Source of the DNA: JAGPDB01 sp046331265
GTDB lineage: Bacteria > Actinomycetota > Acidimicrobiia > IMCC26256 > JAGPDB01
Assembly: GCA_046331265.1 (NCBI GenBank)
Contig: JAXLRE010000002.1
Location: 124,001-188,000 of the forward strand
Reading direction: 5' to 3'
Length of the DNA stretch: 64,000 nt
Every line of letters starts with the position of its first letter. The first letter of the stretch is position 1. A program made the position numbers and the translations under genes. Below are positions 60,257 to 64,000 of the stretch, one piece after another. The notes below the pieces were generated by a model, which saw only the letters and a program-made list of their open reading frames with translations, was not told the origin of the DNA and did no database searches.

Positions 60257-60280
60257 AGCGCCCTCCGGGGCGCTTTTTTA
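60257..60280 (+). terminator. Intrinsic terminator after the multicopper oxidase
   Basis: AGCGCCC pairs with GGGCGCT around a TCCG tetraloop, followed by a six-T run (60274-60279). It closes the copper operon. Confidence 0.92.
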
Positions 60281-60362
60281 TTATCAACTTCTATGTTAAA
60301 TTTCTCACAATAATTTTTTACCAATATATGTAATAATTAATAAGTATCTTAAGGAGGTACTT

Positions 60363-60617
60363 ATGGGAATTATTGCTTGGATAATATTTGGTGGCCTTGC
60401 TGGCTGGGTTGCATCACTTATTATGAAAACCGATGGCGAACAAGGACTTGTAGCGAATGTAATAGTCGGTATTATCGGTGCATTTATAGGTGGATTCTTA
60501 ATGCATGTAATAGGTAATGAAACTAGTTTTGGATTTAACCTAGGAAGCTTTTTAGTAGCAGTTCTGGGTGCAGTCATACTTTTGTTCGTATATAAAGCTT
60601 TAACTGGGAGAAGATAA
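60363..60617 (+). CDS. GlsB/YeaQ/YmgE family stress membrane protein
   Basis: 84 residues with three membrane helices. IIAWIIFGGLAGWVASLIM, VIVGIIGAFIGGFLM and FLVAVLGAVILLFVYKALTGRR match the transglycosylase-associated family (PF04226). An excellent AAGGAGGT precedes the ATG. The role is unknown but linked to envelope stress. The stop overlaps the next ATG by 1 nt, making a three-gene membrane unit. Confidence 0.92.
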   Translation: MGIIAWIIFGGLAGWVASLIMKTDGEQGLVANVIVGIIGAFIGGFLMHVIGNETSFGFNLGSFLVAVLGAVILLFVYKALTGRR

Positions 60618-61012
60618 TGGTTAATGAACGTGAGGTAAATGTTTCTAGTGACGATGGCAGCGTTATGCCAAATAACGCTGTTCCTAGGGAAGTGAATCCC
60701 ACAGTTTCAGGCAGATCGCTATTAGTTCAGATTATATATTTGGTACTTAGTATCGTATCTGCACTGTTGGTTATTAGATTTGTTCTTTCTCTTTTAGGCG
60801 CAAACAAGAATAATGACTTTGCCTCATTTATTTATAATGTGTCAAACCCTTTTGTAAGGCCTTTCTATGGACTTTTTGGTCAGGACTTTGTCTATGGCAA
60901 TGGTGCAGGACGTTTTGAATACGAAACTGTAGTGGCTTTAATTGTTTATGTTATTGTTGCAGTCATCCTTGCAAAGATAGCTTCTTTAGGAAAACGTAAC
61001 GTACAAGCATAA
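60617..61012 (+). CDS. YggT-like membrane protein
   Basis: 131 residues. A charged N-terminal tail of about 35 residues is followed by two helices, LLVQIIYLVLSIVSALLVIRFVLSLLGA and TVVALIVYVIVAVILAKIASL, with the loop SNPFVRPFYGLFGQDFVYG between them. YggT family proteins are implicated in K+ homeostasis or osmotic stress in other bacteria. It follows the GlsB gene with a 1-nt overlap. Confidence 0.72.
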   Translation: MVNEREVNVSSDDGSVMPNNAVPREVNPTVSGRSLLVQIIYLVLSIVSALLVIRFVLSLLGANKNNDFASFIYNVSNPFVRPFYGLFGQDFVYGNGAGRFEYETVVALIVYVIVAVILAKIASLGKRNVQA

Positions 61013-61032
61013 AACAAATAAGGATTTAACAA

Positions 61033-61290
61033 ATGAAAAAAGTCATAGCGAAGTTTACGAAGATATTGTTGAAAGGTGCGGTTGTAGCAGCGGCCACAAA
61101 AGCTGCTGCTGTTGTTTTGAAAAAAGTTAATAAAGATGGAAGTTTAGAGAAAAAAGCTAACGATGCGATAGATAGAAACGCTGAAAAGCTAAAGGATATA
61201 GCAAAAACTGGAGTTTCTAAAACGCTAGAAAAAACAAACGAAGCCCAAGAAAAACTAGATGCAACATCTTCTAAAACAATAAAAGAATAA
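61033..61290 (+). CDS. Small Ala/Lys-rich helical protein
   Basis: 85 residues, mostly Lys, Ala, Glu and Thr (KFTKILLKGAVVAAATKAAAVVLKKVNK). A short hydrophobic stretch lies near the N-terminus, and the rest is amphipathic helix. The composition recalls the gene at 14072, and both may be stress-related helical proteins. It belongs to the unit with GlsB and YggT. Confidence 0.55.
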   Translation: MKKVIAKFTKILLKGAVVAAATKAAAVVLKKVNKDGSLEKKANDAIDRNAEKLKDIAKTGVSKTLEKTNEAQEKLDATSSKTIKE

Positions 61291-61303
61291 ATAGTAAAAC
61301 TAA

Positions 61304-61996
61304 ATGACATTACAAGAAGCAATTAATAATTTAAAAATTGATAGTGAACAGATTTCTAAATCTAAGCTGTCGACAATTGTAAAAAATGGTGATAAATGCA
61401 ATAGTGCTTTTATCGTTGAGCGAGGAATCGTAAGAGTTTTTTATACAGATATCAATGATGAAGAATCTACAATAGCATTATTAGCTGAAGGCGACTTTTT
61501 TCCGATCGAAGTCATATTTAATCGTTCAGAGACTGTCATGTTCGAATACGCAAGTTATACTGATGCAAGATTAATTGAATTTAAAGTTGAAGAATTTCGT
61601 GATGAACTTTTACATGATGGGTGTTTATCGTGTTCTGTTCTTGATGGTTTTGCCCGCCAAAACATTTCTCAATCAATGCAGATACAAGCTTTAACTAGTG
61701 GAAAAGTAAAGGATAAAATTTGTCAATTCATGCAGTATTTGGTTTTGAAATTTGGTGAACACCTAGGTGGAGGAATTTGGGAAGTAGATATTGCGCTTAC
61801 TCAAGAAGATATAGCTTTACTTGCCGGCGTTACTCGTGAATCGGCCTCAACAACTCTTTCTAAATTACGTAAAGACAATATCATTTCTTATGATGCTGGT
61901 GTCTATAGCGTAGATATCGATAAGCTACGCGAGGTCAGTACAACACCAGAAATAGATGAGAGTGTAGTCAGTGGAGAAAGCCCTCTTTGTGAGTAA
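61304..61996 (+). CDS. Crp/Fnr-family transcriptional regulator
   Basis: 230 residues. An N-terminal cyclic-nucleotide-type beta barrel (GDKCNSAFIVERGIVRVFYTD, LLAEGDFFPIEVIF) and dimerisation helix lead to a C-terminal winged helix DIALTQEDIALLAGVTRESASTTLSKLRKDNIIS, the HTH_Crp signature. There is no obvious [4Fe-4S] cysteine set at the N-terminus, although DGCLSCSV has two cysteines. Its location beside copper and stress genes suggests a link to redox or stress control. Confidence 0.85.
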   Translation: MTLQEAINNLKIDSEQISKSKLSTIVKNGDKCNSAFIVERGIVRVFYTDINDEESTIALLAEGDFFPIEVIFNRSETVMFEYASYTDARLIEFKVEEFRDELLHDGCLSCSVLDGFARQNISQSMQIQALTSGKVKDKICQFMQYLVLKFGEHLGGGIWEVDIALTQEDIALLAGVTRESASTTLSKLRKDNIISYDAGVYSVDIDKLREVSTTPEIDESVVSGESPLCE

Positions 61997-61997
61997 G

Positions 61998-62831
61998 CTA
62001 AGCTTTTAAGGCATCGGGTAGATAATCAATAATGTCTGAAGCAATCATGCCTGGCTGTGTTTTGGCCTCAGCTGCCATATCTGCGGCAAGCCCATGGATA
62101 TAAACTCCGTACGTGCTTGCTTCATGAACCGATAATTTTTGCGCAATTAATCCTGCGATTATTCCTGTTAGGACATCACCAGAACCAGCAGTTGCTAATC
62201 CTGGATTCCCAGTTGTATTTATAACGGTTTCACCCTTTTTGTTTGCAGTTATGGTGGTGGAGCCTTTTCCGACAATTTCAAGGGAGTGTTCTTTTGCAAA
62301 ATCAGAATAAATTTGTTCGCGTTCAATGGTGTTAGTTGGTAATGTAATTTGTGAAAGTTTTTTAAATTCGCCATCATGCGGAGTAATAACTATCTCATTT
62401 TTTATTTTATTTTGAATGATCTTATTTCTGATCGAATAAATAGCACCTGCGTCTATAACGACAGGTATATCGACTCTATCTAATAATAAATTTGTTATAT
62501 CTGAAAATTTAGTATCCATTCCTGGACCAATAGCTAGAACGTTAACTTTTCTTTTTTGTATAAAATCAAGAATTGTATCAATTTGTTTTTCTGGCTCTTC
62601 AGGCAGTCGTAGGGTCATTATCTCTACAACTCTTTTTTCGAGTTTGTCTATTACTGAAACTGTAGATGCAATTGTAACCATGCCTGCACCTACTCTTAGA
62701 GAAGCCATTGCTGATAGAAATGGTGCACCTACCATTCCGGGCGAACCACCAACTACTAGAACATTCCCGTAATTGTATTTATTTGTGTTCTGTAAACGAT
62801 TCAACAAATATTTATTAAGGTCATCGAACAT
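61998..62831 (-). CDS. nnrD: ADP-dependent NAD(P)HX dehydratase
   Basis: 277 residues. YNYGNVLVVGGSPGMVGAPFLSAMASLRVGAGMVTIA is the glycine-rich start, VVIDAGAIYSI and EIVITPHDGEFKKL follow, and NPGLATAGSGDVLTGIIAGLIAQ is the catalytic GSGDxLTG block. It repairs hydrated NAD(P)H using ADP. The partner epimerase domain (NnrE) is not fused. It converges on the Crp-like gene with 1 nt between the stops. Confidence 0.92.
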   Translation of the reverse strand: MFDDLNKYLLNRLQNTNKYNYGNVLVVGGSPGMVGAPFLSAMASLRVGAGMVTIASTVSVIDKLEKRVVEIMTLRLPEEPEKQIDTILDFIQKRKVNVLAIGPGMDTKFSDITNLLLDRVDIPVVIDAGAIYSIRNKIIQNKIKNEIVITPHDGEFKKLSQITLPTNTIEREQIYSDFAKEHSLEIVGKGSTTITANKKGETVINTTGNPGLATAGSGDVLTGIIAGLIAQKLSVHEASTYGVYIHGLAADMAAEAKTQPGMIASDIIDYLPDALKA

Positions 62832-62958
62832 AGAGACATTCTAAAGGATTAATTTAAATTCAACAGGTTAGGGAGACCATAGTTAATAATGCAGCTGACT
62901 GGAACTTATATATTCATTTTGAAGACTTCTATATAGATCAATAATAAGAAAGGTTTAT

Positions 62959-63483
62959 ATGAAGACTATAAAAATAATTCCAGTTGTTGCTTTAACTTTG
63001 GCACTTGGATTGGCTTTATACGGTTGTGGAAATGATAAGAAAGATCAAAGTTCTTCAAAGAAGCAAACAAAAGCTCAAGTAAAGAAAAATGAAACTACTT
63101 CAACTGCAGCTAGTTCGACAATGAACACTGTTCAATCCAGTACACCTATGAATAGTTCTGGCGAAGGGCAATACACAATTGATACAAACAAGCCAGTTCC
63201 ATCTGTAACTATTGAAGTTTTGAAAGATGCAAAGATGGGCTATAACCTAGTTATAAAGACTAAAAACTTTAAATTTACTCCACAAAATGTAAACGATGAG
63301 CAAGAAAGCCAAAATGAAGGGCATGCACATCTATATGTTAACGATCAAAAAATTACACGTGTATATGGAAATTATTACTATCTTAAATCAGATGTGGTAA
63401 AGCCTGGAGACAAAGTATCAGTATCCTTGAATACTAATCTTCATAAAAACCTTGTTAGCTCCGAGCCAGTTACAGCTCAATAA
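62959..63483 (+). CDS. Lipoprotein, possible metal-binding, unknown function
   Basis: 174 residues. The signal peptide VVALTLALGLALYGC ends in the lipobox LYGC, and a Lys/Ser/Thr-rich linker follows. The mature domain is beta-rich (VTIEVLKDAKMGYNLVIKTKNF) and carries the clustered GHAHLYVNDQKITRVYGNYYY, where three His/Tyr positions might bind copper or another metal. Related short lipoproteins accompany copper proteins in other bacteria. AAAGG precedes the ATG. Confidence 0.62.
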   Translation: MKTIKIIPVVALTLALGLALYGCGNDKKDQSSSKKQTKAQVKKNETTSTAASSTMNTVQSSTPMNSSGEGQYTIDTNKPVPSVTIEVLKDAKMGYNLVIKTKNFKFTPQNVNDEQESQNEGHAHLYVNDQKITRVYGNYYYLKSDVVKPGDKVSVSLNTNLHKNLVSSEPVTAQ

Positions 63484-63494
63484 ATTGTAATATT

Positions 63495-63524
63495 TATAGG
63501 TGCTTAAATATTTAGGCACCTATA
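63495..63524. terminator. Hairpin between convergent genes
   Basis: TATAGGTGC (63495-63503) and GCACCTATA (63516-63524) form a 9-bp perfect stem around an AT-rich loop. It overlaps the stop of the Ldh-like gene, and there are few T residues, so termination may be bidirectional but weak. Confidence 0.55.
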
Positions 63525-64000
63525 ACGATTTAATTTCATCCCATACTTCTTCTGGCACTTCTATAAATCCATTTGTTTCAGAAGCTTTCCGTATTTTTGT
63601 TGCATGTTCACCAGGAATGCGAATTTCTTGTCCTTCGAAATGATTTGTATTTCTTATGTAATTAAGAGCATTAGTAGTCTCGTTTTTATATTCATCTATC
63701 GATGTAAGTAATGCGGGATTGTAAACCGTTATGATTCCTGAATTTGCTGGCCATTGATTTGCGTAGCTTGAAGCATCTGAATCTGGCATCATGGAATGTC
63801 CAATCATTGAACCATTCATGATTTCTACCAATAATGCCAATGAAAAACCTTTATGCTCACCAAAGGGCAATACGCTATGTGCATCTTTAGGATCACGGGC
63901 GAAATCACCTTTATCTGTTAAAAAAGTTTTCTCAGGTAGATCTATTCCATACTTATTAGCAACTCTTACATTTCCCCAAGCACGTTTAGCGCTCGCCATT
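63520..64000 (-). CDS. Malate/L-lactate dehydrogenase-family oxidoreductase, C-terminal part (partial)
   Basis: About 160 residues are visible; the gene continues off the right edge, so the Met at 63999 is probably internal. VLPFGEHKGFSLALLVEIMNG (GEHKG), the C-terminal FEGQEIRIPGEHATKIRKASE and VPEEVWDEI match the Ldh_2 (MDH2_LDH2) family of NAD(P)-dependent 2-hydroxyacid dehydrogenases. The nucleotide-binding part is off the window, so the substrate is not resolved. Confidence 0.85.
   Translation of the reverse strand, partial: MASAKRAWGNVRVANKYGIDLPEKTFLTDKGDFARDPKDAHSVLPFGEHKGFSLALLVEIMNGSMIGHSMMPDSDASSYANQWPANSGIITVYNPALLTSIDEYKNETTNALNYIRNTNHFEGQEIRIPGEHATKIRKASETNGFIEVPEEVWDEIKSL

Noticed and set aside
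61304..61996. Classical oxygen-sensing FNR
   Set aside because: The N-terminal cysteine set for a [4Fe-4S] cluster is not seen, so only Crp/Fnr family membership is claimed.
1..64000. CRISPR array, rRNA genes, insertion-sequence transposases, phage genes
   Set aside because: No direct-repeat/spacer arrays, rRNA segments, DDE or Y1 transposases, integrases or structural phage genes were recognised on either strand.

Overview
The window looks like a chromosomal segment of a low-GC (mid-to-high 30s % by eye), gene-dense actinobacterium. Evidence for the phylum is the gene content: an F420 ligase (cofE/fbiB) and an F420-dependent NADP oxidoreductase-like protein, the CysO-CysM-JAMM cysteine pathway, an LCP protein with a LytR C-terminal domain, a WbbL-like rhamnosyltransferase beside rmlB/rmlD, DUF3052, DUF5719, and the FtsE-FtsX-M23 set. 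As I recall them, several blocks keep the Mycobacterium tuberculosis order: accA/birA, LCP, rmlD, wbbL, mannose-1-P guanylyltransferase, fbiB, manB, SIS isomerase, ahcY, comF, hpf, secA; and mec, cysO, cysM, murI, rph, rdgB. Low GC and tight packing suggest a streamlined, possibly marine, Acidimicrobiia-like lineage, but no rRNA is present to prove it.

Layout: 0-7 kb holds the murA end, a NifU-like scaffold, biotin-dependent carboxylase with its ligase BirA, a PabB-PabC fusion and an LCP ligase. 7-14 kb is a nucleotide-sugar and envelope polysaccharide cluster ending with cofE. 14-19 kb is a membrane glycosyltransferase, DUF5719 and thioredoxin-like operon. 19-30 kb has ftsH, a CPBP protease, a large membrane protein, mannose metabolism (manB, Trm112-like, SIS), an RNA methyltransferase and ahcY. 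30-38 kb runs comF, hpf, secA, prfB, ftsE and ftsX. 38-43.5 kb has the LytM factor, peroxiredoxin, tmRNA and smpB. 43.5-52 kb has the JAMM protease, cysO, cysM, Sua5, a MurL-MurD fusion, rph and rdgB. 52-55.3 kb has rpiA and riboflavin genes. 55-58.6 kb is accessory-looking: tRNA-Leu with a partial duplicate, an aminotransferase, a tandem-SET protein and a GNAT. 58.7-64 kb carries copper proteins, stress membrane proteins, a Crp-like regulator and nnrD.

The most unusual structure is a 1.16-kb unit at 29757-30917: one gene for an AbiEi-like/DUF559 nuclease-fold protein bracketed by identical 55-bp palindromic repeats in inverted orientation, with two more copies at 52002 and 55269. All copies sit within about 10 nt downstream of a stop codon. 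This resembles the REP/RAYT arrangement with a PD-(D/E)XK-type protein in place of a Y1 transposase. Other notable points are a MurL-MurD fusion in the syntenic slot of murI, a CysO whose di-glycine is masked by two extra residues beside a JAMM protease, a protein with two SET domains, and a 25-bp operator-like palindrome whose diverged copy lies upstream of the neighbouring GNAT. Six genes carry a TANNNT hexamer exactly 6 nt before the start codon, which suggests common leaderless transcription.
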